Assembly (NCBI RefSeq): GCF_049310905.1
Contig: NZ_JBMEMN010000001.1
Span: 186,001 to 250,000, forward strand
DNA length: 64,000 bases
Direction of reading: 5' to 3'
Source: Gudongella sp049310905
GTDB taxonomy: Bacteria > Bacillota > Clostridia > Tissierellales > Tissierellaceae
Part shown: one piece after another, positions 52,493 through 61,638 of the stretch
Numbering within the stretch: position 1 is the stretch's first letter
Layout: each line of letters begins with the position of its first letter
The notes under the pieces: model-generated
What the model was told of the DNA's origin: nothing
What the model saw: the letters and a program-made list of their open reading frames with translations, nothing else
Database searches by the model: none
Made by a program: the position numbers and the translations under genes

Positions 52493-54238
52493 TCAAAAGT
52501 GGGTCTTACTTTTGGAATTATTTTGGTGATAGAAGAGTCCTATTGCCATCAAGAGCCAAAATGTAGGTGTAACAGATACTGAACTATCTGTAAACATTCC
52601 TGTAATCAAGAATGCAATGATTGCCGGAACAATCGGAATAAAAATGCTTTTGCTATTTTTATCAATTATATTTTTTGATTTCTTCAGCCATATAGCAATT
52701 ATGGAAATAAATGCACTTAAACTTATAATTCCAGAGTTAATAGCTGTTTGCATGTACATATTATAAGTTTTATCAACTACAAAATACGCATCATACATAT
52801 AATTTAGTTTCCCTTTATAGTCATTCTGAGGAAACTCATATGCAAAACTGTCAAGCCCCGACCCTAGAAACAGCTTATCCTTAAGAAGAGAAAGACTTCT
52901 TGACCAAATATATCCTCTTCCTGATCCAATTCTCTCAATACCATAATCATCATGTCTTGTATTGTAATCTAGCAATACCTCTCCTTTGGGATTTAAAAAT
53001 AGAATTTCACCTTCAGCTCTGCCAAACAACAAAAAAGATTTGCCCTTCCCAATTTTCAAGAAGCTATCGATTTGCTGAATATCGAAATCAACATAGCCCT
53101 CATAATCAATTTTTATAATGCCTGTTGGTTTATTTATTTTATATTTCAAGGACTTCCCAAACTCATCATAGAATTTTGGATAGTTGGTAAGCTCAGAATG
53201 TAGGATTTGATTAGTAGTTCTTATGGTTATGTAGTCATCTCTTATTGAAAAACTCTTTATTTTGTCGATTTCTTCATCTTCTTTATGATTGGTCCCAAGC
53301 TCTACAATAGATACATACCTATCTATCATACTTCCCCCAACAAATGCGTTTGCAGATAAGAATACAACTGTTGCCACTCCAAAAGCAAGAATATAATTCA
53401 TATAGTTCAACTTAAGGAATCTCTTTCCCAAACATCCATAAATGATTATTGAAACCAAAAAACCTAACAGGCTGCCTCTTGAGTATGATCCCAGAAGGTT
53501 TAGAAACAACAATACTGTTAGAACTGCTAATAAAGACCTCTTTATCCTATTATCAGCCAAGTAGGTCGAAAACAATGCAAAGGGCACTAGCATTGCCATA
53601 TAGTGACCTAAAGCATTTGAATTGTAAAATGTCGAATATATTTGGTTTTGTGATTTTTCCTCAATCATTGATATATCACTGCCAATTACTTCTAGTAGGA
53701 ATTCTGATTTCAGGATGTCATCCCCAATGAATTGACTAAAACCGATCACACCAATTATCAAGGCCGAAAACAAAATAGCATATACTATTGTCTTTACTTG
53801 TCTGGTTTTAGATATGACTAATGGAAATGAAATAAAGATGGCAAGGTATGATAGATGTACCAGAAGTCCCTCATATCTTTCTGGAAACCCATAAAGAGAT
53901 GTAAATGGATAATTGGAAAGCATATGTGATAAGACAATCACGAGAGTATATATCCCCAAGAATATGTGTATTGTTTCAAACCTTGGTTTTACTTCCTTTT
54001 TTAAAATTCTGTAAAAAGCAATAAGAATCGATAAAAGTGCAGCAATAATTATCATCTGACCTTTAGCATAGGAAAAATAGTCTACTACTAGATCAGAGTT
54101 CCATACAATTCTTGCTTCAGGTCCCACATACAATAGCCTCTTAGATACGAGAATTGGGGACAGGGCTACCAAAATATATGGGAGCATATATATAGTTTCT
54201 CCTATGGTAAACTTCTGACCTTTATTATCCATTGCCAT
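52493..54238 (-). CDS. O-antigen ligase-like polytopic membrane protein
   Basis: A 581-residue protein with about twelve membrane segments, a large extracytoplasmic loop (about 330-440, FSIRDDYITIRTTNQIL and the beta-rich stretch after it), and the SRGSLLGFLVSIIIYG and GLDSFAYEFPQNDY motifs of the Wzy/WaaL family. It probably polymerises or transfers surface polysaccharide or glycan. It is divergent from the SLH gene, so both may be part of surface building. No glycosyltransferases are next to it. Confidence 0.85.
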   Translation of the reverse strand: MAMDNKGQKFTIGETIYMLPYILVALSPILVSKRLLYVGPEARIVWNSDLVVDYFSYAKGQMIIIAALLSILIAFYRILKKEVKPRFETIHIFLGIYTLVIVLSHMLSNYPFTSLYGFPERYEGLLVHLSYLAIFISFPLVISKTRQVKTIVYAILFSALIIGVIGFSQFIGDDILKSEFLLEVIGSDISMIEEKSQNQIYSTFYNSNALGHYMAMLVPFALFSTYLADNRIKRSLLAVLTVLLFLNLLGSYSRGSLLGFLVSIIIYGCLGKRFLKLNYMNYILAFGVATVVFLSANAFVGGSMIDRYVSIVELGTNHKEDEEIDKIKSFSIRDDYITIRTTNQILHSELTNYPKFYDEFGKSLKYKINKPTGIIKIDYEGYVDFDIQQIDSFLKIGKGKSFLLFGRAEGEILFLNPKGEVLLDYNTRHDDYGIERIGSGRGYIWSRSLSLLKDKLFLGSGLDSFAYEFPQNDYKGKLNYMYDAYFVVDKTYNMYMQTAINSGIISLSAFISIIAIWLKKSKNIIDKNSKSIFIPIVPAIIAFLITGMFTDSSVSVTPTFWLLMAIGLFYHQNNSKSKTHF

Positions 54239-54260
54239 GCTCCTTTGTCCGTAATATTGC

Positions 54261-54322
54261 TACCGATATTTTGGTAACTCTTGAACACTTGTCATTCCTT
54301 ATTCATATACCATGATTTGGTA
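54261..54322. repeat. Two small palindromes in the ligase/SLH intergenic region
   Basis: TACCGATATTTTGGTA (54261-54276) and TACCATGATTTGGTA (54308-54322), 47 bases apart, in the divergent promoter region. Both are TACC...GGTA pairs and could be operator half-sites for one regulator. The 12-mer ATTCATATACCA around the second is also present at the Tm-1-like operon (about 52388). Confidence 0.65.
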
Positions 54323-54463
54323 ACAATAAAACCATTACCCAATAATATTTTATGGAGTGAATAGTTCAAACTAGACTTTGTAATGGAATTTTAATAATAT
54401 TTTCATCCTGCTCGGGTAAATGAATAATAAGCATGTTAAGGAGATATGAAAGGAGAGGTAACG

Positions 54464-56026
54464 TTGAATTTTAGGAGAAAGTTTGTAAATACAAAGCTAC
54501 TGGCTGTGGTGATACTTGCCTTGGCATTAAGTCCAGTAAGTGTTTTTGCACAGAACCACACCCAATCCGTAGAGTTGGAAGACTTGCTTCCTCAATATAA
54601 CAACTTCAAATGGATATACCATGGAAGCGTAGAATACGGACATGATATGGAAATTGAGAGTATTGTCACAGATCAGAATACAGCTAATTACTTTATCGAA
54701 GGTAATGTTCATGATGCATCCGGAGGAGAGTCAGATTCGGATTATTCGCTTGGTCTTGAGTACACTGTTCATTCTGATGTAATCATCCAGACCAAGACCG
54801 AGGAGATGATGCTGGATTCAGATTATGATGAGATTGAGCTCATAAGGACACCTCTTGAGGAAGGTAGCTCATGGACCCAGGAAGTTGAAAATTCAGAAGG
54901 AGAGACAACACTCGAGTCTACAATTACAGAAGTTGAAGATACAGATGACGGCATGATTTTCACTGTAAGGTATGAAGACCTAAACAGTGATTATTATGAA
55001 GAAAGAGAAATTCAAGAAGGTGTTGGAGTCATAACCTTTACAAAACTTATGATCACGGAGGATGATTCCTACCCGATGGGCTATTCACTTTTTGAAGAAG
55101 GTTCAGGAGTTGAACTGGGGATAGACTTCCATGATGTAAGTGGTGAAGAATGGTATATAGACCATGTATCCAAACTGGTAACACTGGATCTTATCGAAGG
55201 CTATCCTGACGGAAGCTTCAGAGCTGATGGTGAAATAACTGTTGCAGAATTTATCAAGATAACCGTTGAATCCATGAGTTATTACCAAGAAGCAGAGTCA
55301 GGAATATGGTATGAGCCGTACGTTTCAAAGGCCATTGAACTTGAACTGATTGAAGATGATGAGTTTGAAGATTACAATCGTCCAATCACCCGTGAGGAAA
55401 TGACAAAGATCATTGTTATGGCAACTGGTGAAGAGCCTCAAAGTGGGCAGCTAAGCTTTACAGATGCTGCTGAAATTGACGCCGAGTTTGTGCCTTATGT
55501 CTACACGGCAGTCCAATTAGGTATTATCGAAGGCTATCCATCAGATAACACCTTCCGCGCAGACAGAACAAGCACAAGGGCAGAAGCCTCCAAACTTTTT
55601 GTGATATTGGTTGAGGAAATGATTCATGCGGAAGAATTCAACGAAGAAGATGCCTTGGCTTTAGAGGCAGAGTTTGAGAACAGACTATATCAGGAAACAG
55701 AAGCTGATAGCTGGGTAGTTAGGGACTTTGACAACAAGGAAGACCTGATTGACTATATCTCAGAAATCGCTGACCGCGAGCTTGTATCAACCTATGTAGA
55801 CAACTACTATGATTATATGGACGGAGAACTTGTACTGCCACCAAAAGATGGTATAACTACAATAATTGAAGATCGTGAATATCAACTGGAAATGATCCAT
55901 CCAAGAGAGTACCAGATGACCCAGGAGACAACGACGGAGATGGTAGGACATTACACCATAACAATCACCTATCGCTATGAAAACGATGGTTGGATAATGC
56001 AAGACCGTGATCTTGAGGTTCATTAA
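54464..56026 (+). CDS. S-layer homology domain protein
   Basis: A 520-residue exported protein: signal peptide (LLAVVILALALSPVSVFAQ), a beta-rich domain of about 190 residues, three SLH domains in the middle (about 220-385; each with the WY..Y...A...G-type pattern and the TRAEASKLFVILVEE ending), and a C-terminal domain rich in acidic residues. SLH domains attach proteins to pyruvylated cell-wall polymers. They are usually terminal; here they are central. The start is TTG at 54464 because AAAGGAG is 8 bases upstream; the ATG at 54446 has poor spacing. It is on the plus strand, unlike its neighbours. Confidence 0.88.
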   Translation: MNFRRKFVNTKLLAVVILALALSPVSVFAQNHTQSVELEDLLPQYNNFKWIYHGSVEYGHDMEIESIVTDQNTANYFIEGNVHDASGGESDSDYSLGLEYTVHSDVIIQTKTEEMMLDSDYDEIELIRTPLEEGSSWTQEVENSEGETTLESTITEVEDTDDGMIFTVRYEDLNSDYYEEREIQEGVGVITFTKLMITEDDSYPMGYSLFEEGSGVELGIDFHDVSGEEWYIDHVSKLVTLDLIEGYPDGSFRADGEITVAEFIKITVESMSYYQEAESGIWYEPYVSKAIELELIEDDEFEDYNRPITREEMTKIIVMATGEEPQSGQLSFTDAAEIDAEFVPYVYTAVQLGIIEGYPSDNTFRADRTSTRAEASKLFVILVEEMIHAEEFNEEDALALEAEFENRLYQETEADSWVVRDFDNKEDLIDYISEIADRELVSTYVDNYYDYMDGELVLPPKDGITTIIEDREYQLEMIHPREYQMTQETTTEMVGHYTITITYRYENDGWIMQDRDLEVH

Positions 56027-56076
56027 GACTCATAATAAAAAATTTATAACTCTGTCTCAAATCAGCATGAATAATT

Positions 56077-56093
56077 ATACCTCCTTGGGGTAT
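56077..56093 (+). promoter_or_regulatory. CsoR/CstR-type operator-like palindrome
   Basis: ATACCTCCTTGGGGTAT, an ATACC...GGTAT palindrome with 6 of 8 symmetric positions, resembling the ATACCCC...GGGGTAT boxes bound by CsoR (copper) and CstR (persulphide) repressors. It lies 39 bases upstream of the DUF302 start codon. Confidence 0.6.
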
Positions 56094-56131
56094 GTAACCT
56101 ATAGACACGAAATCTACAAAGGAGGATTTAG

Positions 56132-56518
56132 ATGAACATTCACTATACAGTTACTACAGAAAAAAGTTTTGAAGAAGCATTGAACGCCTTGAAGAAAAGC
56201 TTAAAGGAAAGAAGCTTCGGGGTATTATGGGAGTTAGATTTTGAGGAAACGCTTAAAGGCAAGGGATTGGATTTTGAAGGAAATATGAAGATACTTGAAG
56301 TGTGTAATCCAAAGCAGGCTAAGGAAATCCTAGAGATAAACATGGAATCAGGGATATTCCTACCTTGCAAGATGGCTGTTTATGAGGACAAAGGTTCGGT
56401 AATTATTGGTTTGATTAAGCCTAGCGAGTTAATGAATGTTTTTGATGACAGCAAGCTATCAGAAATAGCATTAACTATTGAAGAGGGGCTTATGGCTGCT
56501 ATGGACCAGGCCAAATGA
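56132..56518 (+). CDS. DUF302 domain-containing protein
   Basis: A 128-residue protein of the DUF302 family (EALNALKKSLKERSFGVLWELDF, and KGKGLDFEGNMKILEVCNPK). The family is linked in several bacteria to sulphur or heavy-metal responses; its function is unknown. It is a single-gene unit with an AAAGGAGG ribosome binding site, an upstream CsoR-like palindrome and a downstream terminator. Confidence 0.85.
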   Translation: MNIHYTVTTEKSFEEALNALKKSLKERSFGVLWELDFEETLKGKGLDFEGNMKILEVCNPKQAKEILEINMESGIFLPCKMAVYEDKGSVIIGLIKPSELMNVFDDSKLSEIALTIEEGLMAAMDQAK

Positions 56519-56573
56519 TTCTCAGTAACACTCAGCAGATTATGTAACATCATAAACTATACAGAATACCAAA

Positions 56574-56606
56574 GGCTACCAGGATTAAAATCCTGGTAGC
56601 CTTTTC
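56574..56606 (+). terminator. Terminator between the DUF302 and thioesterase genes
   Basis: A perfect 12-13 bp inverted repeat (GGCTACCAGGATT and complement) followed by TTTTCTCC. It ends the plus-strand gene; on the minus strand it can also serve the convergent thioesterase gene, which stops at 56731. Confidence 0.88.
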
Positions 56607-56730
56607 TCCTATTCCATCAGTGTATTTGCTTGCCTCAAGGAGGATTTCTCTTTCATATATTCCCTTGCGCTATAAAACAGATTATAAAAATGTAATTGAA
56701 TCACTAAAAATATTAAATAAATGCCACCGT

Positions 56731-57126
56731 CTATATGACATTACTCTTCTTTAAGAAATCATCCAAGGGAACAATTGTCTGCCCATATACCCCATAGGCG
56801 ATTATCTTGTCCTGGTGAAAGGCTTTGAAATTATAGGTGAACTTTCTACCTTCAATTTCACTAACTTCTGATACGATTTCTATAATGCCACCTACAGGAG
56901 TTGCGCTCACATGATGAAGCTCAACATAGGTTCCTACAGGTCTATAACCATCTGATAAACGATCATATACTCCAGTAGAGGACCCTTGTTCCACATATCT
57001 AAGCAAAGCAGGTGTAGATAATACACGTACCCCTGTATTTCCATGAAAATCAGCAGTATCAGACACTTCAACCTTATACTTGGCTTTAAAAACTTCACCT
57101 ATATTCAATAATTTGTTATAATCCAT
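56731..57126 (-). CDS. Hotdog-fold thioesterase family protein
   Basis: A 131-residue protein of the fluoroacetyl-CoA thioesterase-like group: TPALLRYVEQGSSTGVYDRL and PVGTYVELHHVSATPVGG, with the conserved HVSATP region. It hydrolyses a small acyl-CoA of unknown type. The start is ATG at 57126 because GGAGG lies just upstream; the ORF runs 29 codons further into the end of the GGDEF/HD-GYP gene and that reading is unlikely. Confidence 0.85.
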   Translation of the reverse strand: MDYNKLLNIGEVFKAKYKVEVSDTADFHGNTGVRVLSTPALLRYVEQGSSTGVYDRLSDGYRPVGTYVELHHVSATPVGGIIEIVSEVSEIEGRKFTYNFKAFHQDKIIAYGVYGQTIVPLDDFLKKSNVI

Positions 57127-57193
57127 AAAAACCTCCAATTTCATCTCCCACCTGAGAGGAGGGAGTATTCTTGCTAGGGATGATAAAATTATT

Positions 57194-59911
57194 CTATTTA
57201 ATAACTTTTTCAATAAAAACTTTTACTAGATCTAAATCGAATTGAGTATTTGAACATCTTTCCAATTCCCTTATTGCTTCTTCTTTTGTCTTTTGTCTTA
57301 TTTTATAGGGTCGTGAGGATATCATGGCATCGTAAGCATCTACAATGCTTATGATTTTGGATTCCAAAGGTATTTCTCTTTCTTTTATTCCTTTTGGATA
57401 CCCGCTTCCATCAATTTTTTCATGGTGGTAAAGTACAGTCTTAGCTATATCTTCATATTCAATGGAAGATTTAAGTATTCTGTAGCCAATCTCAGGATGC
57501 TTTTTCACTTCCAGATATTCCTCTTCCGTAAGTGCTCCTGGCTTCTCTATTATTGAATAATCAATAGCTATTTTACCAATATCATGAAGAAGTCCAGCTG
57601 TCTTTAGCAAGTTCAATCTATCATCCTTTAATCCAATTGCCTTGCCAAGCTCATAAGAAAGCTCACTTACTCTCCTTGAGTGTTCTTCTTCTCTTGGATG
57701 CTTTTCATGTAATGTAGAAAGCATTGTGAGTATTACTTCTCTTCTTTTACTCTGCTCAGAAAATATCTTATTCGTATACATTCTGCTTTCTGCTTTTTTC
57801 AATACTTCCGACATGCTCTCTTTTGATTCCACCTTAGTATCAAATCCTATAGCTAGAGAAAAAGGAATACCTTCTTCTGACTCTTTATCAATACTCTCCT
57901 TAATCTTTTCAATAATTTTAGATACCTTATTCTTCCCGCATTTTGGAAGGATAATCGAAAATTCATCTCCTCCCACTCGTGACACTATTTCATCAGCTTT
58001 GAGACTATTCTTTATAGCCTGTGCAGATTTGATTAAGATCTCATCACCTTTGTTATGACCAAAAGCATCATTTATAAGTATTAATCCGTTAACATCAATA
58101 ACTATAACTGAAAGTGGCAGGTTACTATCTACATCCAATCTTTCTAGTTCTTCTTCAAAATACCTTCTGTTATAGATTCCTGTAAGATGATCATGAAGAT
58201 TCAAATATTCTATTTCTTTCTGTTTTTCTTTTTTCTCTGTAAAATCTCTAAATACTATAACTACACCAGTTATGGTCCCGGTCCGATCTTTGATAAGGGC
58301 TGCACTGTCTTCTATAGGAATCTCCTTGCCATCTTTTGCTATAAGTATTGTATGATTTTCCATCTCAACGGTTTTTCTCAGTGCCAGTGCCTTTTTTGCT
58401 GGATTTTCACAATACTCCCTTGTATTTTCATTGATTATATTCAAGACTTTTTCCAGCGGCTCATTATAAGCTTCTTCCTGAGACCATCCGGTAAGTTTTT
58501 CAGCCACATTGTTCATCAAGCTAATTCTACCATCTTTATCAGTGGAAATAATTGCGTCCCCTACAGATAGCAAGGTTGTCTTAAATTGCTCTCTCTCCCT
58601 ATATATCTCTGCTTCCATTTCTTTTTGTTGAGTTATTATATCTGTGTATATAACAATTCCGCCTATTTCCCCATCTTTATCATACCAGGGTCTTGATTCC
58701 CATCTGGTCCAATCTATACTACCATCTACTCTGTAGTAGGGATCTTCTTCTTCTCTGACTACTTCGCCCTTTAAAGATCTTTTATGCACATCTCTCCATT
58801 TTTGAGGCAAGTCAGGAAAAATTTCATAATGATGCTTGCCTATAATATCTTCTTCCCTAACGTTATAACTTTTCAGGTATTTTTCGCTTACATATATATA
58901 ATTAAGGTCCTTGTCATGTACCGCTACACCACTTGGATTATGCTCCAAAATATATTTTATAAGGTTATTGAAATGAATCAAGTCCTGCTCAGCTTTTTTT
59001 CTATCTGTTATATCGTTAGCTATGGACCCAAAAAGCACAACTTCATCATCTTTTTCCTCTATGGGGAATACCCTGCTTTCATATATTATTTCCTCATTAT
59101 CAATGTGATAACTCTCTTCCTTATATACAGGTTTTTTTGTTTTGCTTATAGTGGCTAACGTATTCATAAACTCTTCGTTCTTATCAGTCACTACTTCTTT
59201 GAAGTTCTTACCTAAAAGTTCTTCCTTATCTATGCCTAACAATTCTGCTGCAGAGTCAGAGGCATCCACATAATTCCCTTTATTATCCACAATTGTAATG
59301 ATACTGACACTGTTTTTTAGCAGAGACTGAAATCTCCCAATAGATTCCAGGCTCTTTTGTTCAAAGCTGATCTTATCAATAAACAACCCTACCTGGGATG
59401 CAAAAAGCTTTAGCATTTCATCATCATTTTCATTTTGATTTTCAGAAAATATCAAAGTAAAGTTTCCTATGGTCTTCTCATCTTTAGTTATTCTAACTAT
59501 AAGGATACTATCTATTCTATATACTTTCTCGATTATTGACATAGCAGTACTAGGTAATGCGTTACCCGCCAACTCCTTTAGAGATTCGACTCTGGTAACT
59601 ATCGATTTTTCAAACTTCTCATTTCTACCTTCTTCATACTTGAATTTCTTGCCTATTATATTGTATCCAATTACATCCATCATTTTTTCTATGTTTCTTC
59701 TATTCCCTTCAAAACCAACAAGGGTAAAGTCTTTTCCATTTTCGTCAAAAATATTAAACATTACATATTCAGCACCTGAAAATTCCTTCATCTGTCTAGA
59801 AATCTTCTGATAATCTACCTTCTTATCCTTGTTCTCAATATATTCCCTGGCATATTTATTCAGTTTTAACATTTGAGTTTCCTTATAATTATTATCCAAA
59901 TTAACCTCCAA
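57194..59911 (-). CDS. PAS-GGDEF-HD-GYP domain protein (c-di-GMP turnover)
   Basis: A 905-residue cytoplasmic signal protein: GAF-like region (about 30-190), three PAS domains (about 195-315, 320-440, 445-560), a GGDEF domain with the intact motif VGGDEFSIIL and a HD-GYP phosphodiesterase domain with LLHDIGKIAID and HHEKIDGSGYP. It can make and/or break c-di-GMP. The start is TTG at 59911 with AGGAGG; a second, tandem GGAGG follows inside, so a start at the next TTG (59899) is possible. A c-di-GMP riboswitch is present at 12.4 kb. Confidence 0.93.
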   Translation of the reverse strand: MEVNLDNNYKETQMLKLNKYAREYIENKDKKVDYQKISRQMKEFSGAEYVMFNIFDENGKDFTLVGFEGNRRNIEKMMDVIGYNIIGKKFKYEEGRNEKFEKSIVTRVESLKELAGNALPSTAMSIIEKVYRIDSILIVRITKDEKTIGNFTLIFSENQNENDDEMLKLFASQVGLFIDKISFEQKSLESIGRFQSLLKNSVSIITIVDNKGNYVDASDSAAELLGIDKEELLGKNFKEVVTDKNEEFMNTLATISKTKKPVYKEESYHIDNEEIIYESRVFPIEEKDDEVVLFGSIANDITDRKKAEQDLIHFNNLIKYILEHNPSGVAVHDKDLNYIYVSEKYLKSYNVREEDIIGKHHYEIFPDLPQKWRDVHKRSLKGEVVREEEDPYYRVDGSIDWTRWESRPWYDKDGEIGGIVIYTDIITQQKEMEAEIYREREQFKTTLLSVGDAIISTDKDGRISLMNNVAEKLTGWSQEEAYNEPLEKVLNIINENTREYCENPAKKALALRKTVEMENHTILIAKDGKEIPIEDSAALIKDRTGTITGVVIVFRDFTEKKEKQKEIEYLNLHDHLTGIYNRRYFEEELERLDVDSNLPLSVIVIDVNGLILINDAFGHNKGDEILIKSAQAIKNSLKADEIVSRVGGDEFSIILPKCGKNKVSKIIEKIKESIDKESEEGIPFSLAIGFDTKVESKESMSEVLKKAESRMYTNKIFSEQSKRREVILTMLSTLHEKHPREEEHSRRVSELSYELGKAIGLKDDRLNLLKTAGLLHDIGKIAIDYSIIEKPGALTEEEYLEVKKHPEIGYRILKSSIEYEDIAKTVLYHHEKIDGSGYPKGIKEREIPLESKIISIVDAYDAMISSRPYKIRQKTKEEAIRELERCSNTQFDLDLVKVFIEKVIK

Positions 59912-59935
59912 TTAACCTCCTAAGATGAAATCCTA

Positions 59936-60010
59936 TCAAAGCAGCCTAGCTTTATTCATCATCTCAACAAAATCTTCCACCAGTTCAGGATCGAACTGCC
60001 ATCCTTTAAT
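59936..60010 (-). pseudogene. Relic of an HD-GYP domain C terminus
   Basis: Twenty-five codons read IKGWQFDPELVEDFVEMM, then NKARLL and a stop. GWQFDPELVEDF is the typical end of an HD-GYP domain (compare TQFDLDLVKVFIE at the end of the neighbouring protein). There is no start codon or rest of the gene; the sequence runs straight from the stop of the DUF4230 gene. It is the remnant of another HD-GYP gene. Confidence 0.75.
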
Positions 60011-60013
60011 TAA

Positions 60014-60619
60014 TCAATGGAATTCGACGACAACATCATTATAGCCATTGGTCGCCAAAAATGAAGTTAACAATTGGTGTAATCTATTGTCTGCTTCCTC
60101 TAAGAAACCTTGGCTGATTTTCTCGTCTTCCAGTTCTTTTTTATCTGCATTTATTTCATCAAAAATTATTTGTGTCGGATAATCTGAGAATATATTGCCC
60201 TTAACATCTTCCACTCTTGCTGAATCAGTATCTACAACATTGTCGAGAATTTTGGATTTTGGAACCCTAACAAACATTCTTTCAGACTGCTCATTATATG
60301 TCATTTGAATTTTTGATAGATCCGTTCCTGCTTTTAAATATCCCGAATACTCGATTAACCTTATTGCCTCTCCGTAGTTGATATCGGTGACACCTAATGA
60401 CAGGGTCCTTTCTGTACGACTTACAATGACATTACTGTATTCATACCTAAGTGTTGCCCATTCTGACAACTCGACTAATCTATCCTGTACTAGTGCTGTT
60501 TCTGAGCTAATATTGGTTCTGCTTTGAAATAGTTTATTATCATTCATCAAAATAAATCCAGCTACTACAACAGTAAATACTATAAATATTAAAATCATTA
60601 TTCTTATTAGTTTTTTCAT
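60014..60619 (-). CDS. DUF4230 domain-containing membrane-anchored protein
   Basis: A 201-residue protein with one N-terminal membrane helix (IMILIFIVFTVVVAGFILMN) and an extracytoplasmic domain that fits the DUF4230 pattern (LVQDRLVELSEWATLRYEYS, GYLKAGTDLSKI). No function is known. It stands alone between the HD-GYP remnant and a 280-base gap. Confidence 0.8.
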   Translation of the reverse strand: MKKLIRIMILIFIVFTVVVAGFILMNDNKLFQSRTNISSETALVQDRLVELSEWATLRYEYSNVIVSRTERTLSLGVTDINYGEAIRLIEYSGYLKAGTDLSKIQMTYNEQSERMFVRVPKSKILDNVVDTDSARVEDVKGNIFSDYPTQIIFDEINADKKELEDEKISQGFLEEADNRLHQLLTSFLATNGYNDVVVEFH

Positions 60620-60757
60620 TTTTAAATTCTCCTCACATGCATTCTATCTAACCTAATTAAGTGATTCTTCCTTCAAATTCATCGTCTCTCTTAGTTTATC
60701 ATTTCCCCAATTTATAAACAATAAAAAACAAACCTTATCACCATTAAACACCGGCAT

Positions 60758-60795
60758 GAAAAATCCCTGGAATCTTTATCTTCCAGGGATTTTTT
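60758..60795. terminator. Bidirectional terminator
   Basis: A 10-11 bp inverted repeat (AATCCCTGGAA and complement) with an 8-base loop. T-runs lie on both sides (TTTTTTT on the plus strand, TTTTT on the minus strand). It can end the acetyltransferase gene (stop 60901, minus strand). Confidence 0.85.
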
Positions 60796-60900
60796 TGGTT
60801 TTAAACTAATGAATAGTCACTTTGCTCTGCTACACTTTCGCTTCCGGTTATAGGCATGGAATATTTTTATTTGATTATTTTTTACGACAATTAATCAATA

Positions 60901-61347
60901 TTAAATGTTTTGTTGCATAAATAAAGTATTTGGATAAAAACCTAGTTCCTTATAAAAATTTATGGTGCTCTTATTCTCTTGAGACACTGTTACTCCAATA
61001 GCTTTGCATTTTTTGCCTTTCATCCACTCGAGATACTCGACCACTAATTTTTTCCCAATCCCAACCCTTCTAGATGATTGATCTACATGGATTGATGCTA
61101 TTTCACCATTATCATCAACAATAGTAGATATGCAGTAGCCTATGTATTCATCATTAACCTTTGCAACAGATATTTTGATCTTATCTTTATGGAATTTTGC
61201 AAGATCTTTAACTTTATCCTCAAAACAAATAGTACGGTATGATTCGCCGAAAAATGTAGAATTATTCTCATGATACTGTCGATTTTTCTCCCATAAATCT
61301 TTAATTATCTCAATGCCATTAAATGAGATATCAAACATTTCAAACAT
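60901..61347 (-). CDS. GNAT family N-acetyltransferase
   Basis: A 148-residue protein with the acetyl-CoA-binding stretch VDQSSRRVGIGKKLVVEYLE and the C-terminal IGVTVSQENKSTINFYKELGF. It is a member of the general acetyltransferase family, substrate unknown. The start is ATG at 61347 because AAAAGGAG lies 8 bases upstream. Its ribosome binding site overlaps the end of a broken epimerase gene. Confidence 0.85.
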   Translation of the reverse strand: MFEMFDISFNGIEIIKDLWEKNRQYHENNSTFFGESYRTICFEDKVKDLAKFHKDKIKISVAKVNDEYIGYCISTIVDDNGEIASIHVDQSSRRVGIGKKLVVEYLEWMKGKKCKAIGVTVSQENKSTINFYKELGFYPNTLFMQQNI

Positions 61348-61562
61348 TCGCAAATCTCCTTTTCGTAAACATATTTCTTAGAATCCCTAGCTAATATTCT
61401 ACCAGTTTTTTTAGCCAATTTACTGTATCCTTTGATATCTCTTGTCGAATAACCCAACTCCCTGGTTGCCTTATTATTTGAAAAGATAACATTTGAACTT
61501 AGTGTATAAAGAGAATAGGAAGTAAACAATGGCAGTTGTTTCAAGAATTGGTAGTCTTTCAA
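61305..61562 (-). pseudogene. C-terminal relic of an SDR-type NAD-dependent epimerase
   Basis: The frame reads LPLFTSYSLYTLSSNVIFSN, then NKATRELGYSTRDIKGYSKL and KKTGRI, the C-terminal signature of extended short-chain dehydrogenase/epimerases. The catalytic and NAD-binding parts are missing, and a stop lies two codons before the first start codon. The fragment is overlapped by the acetyltransferase start. It is a gene remnant. Confidence 0.75.
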
Positions 61563-61638
61563 TTCTTAGTTTAAATCAGTGAGAGGTTTATCTGTTGTAG
61601 TTCTCATTATAATGAAGATAATCTTCAACTTACATTAT

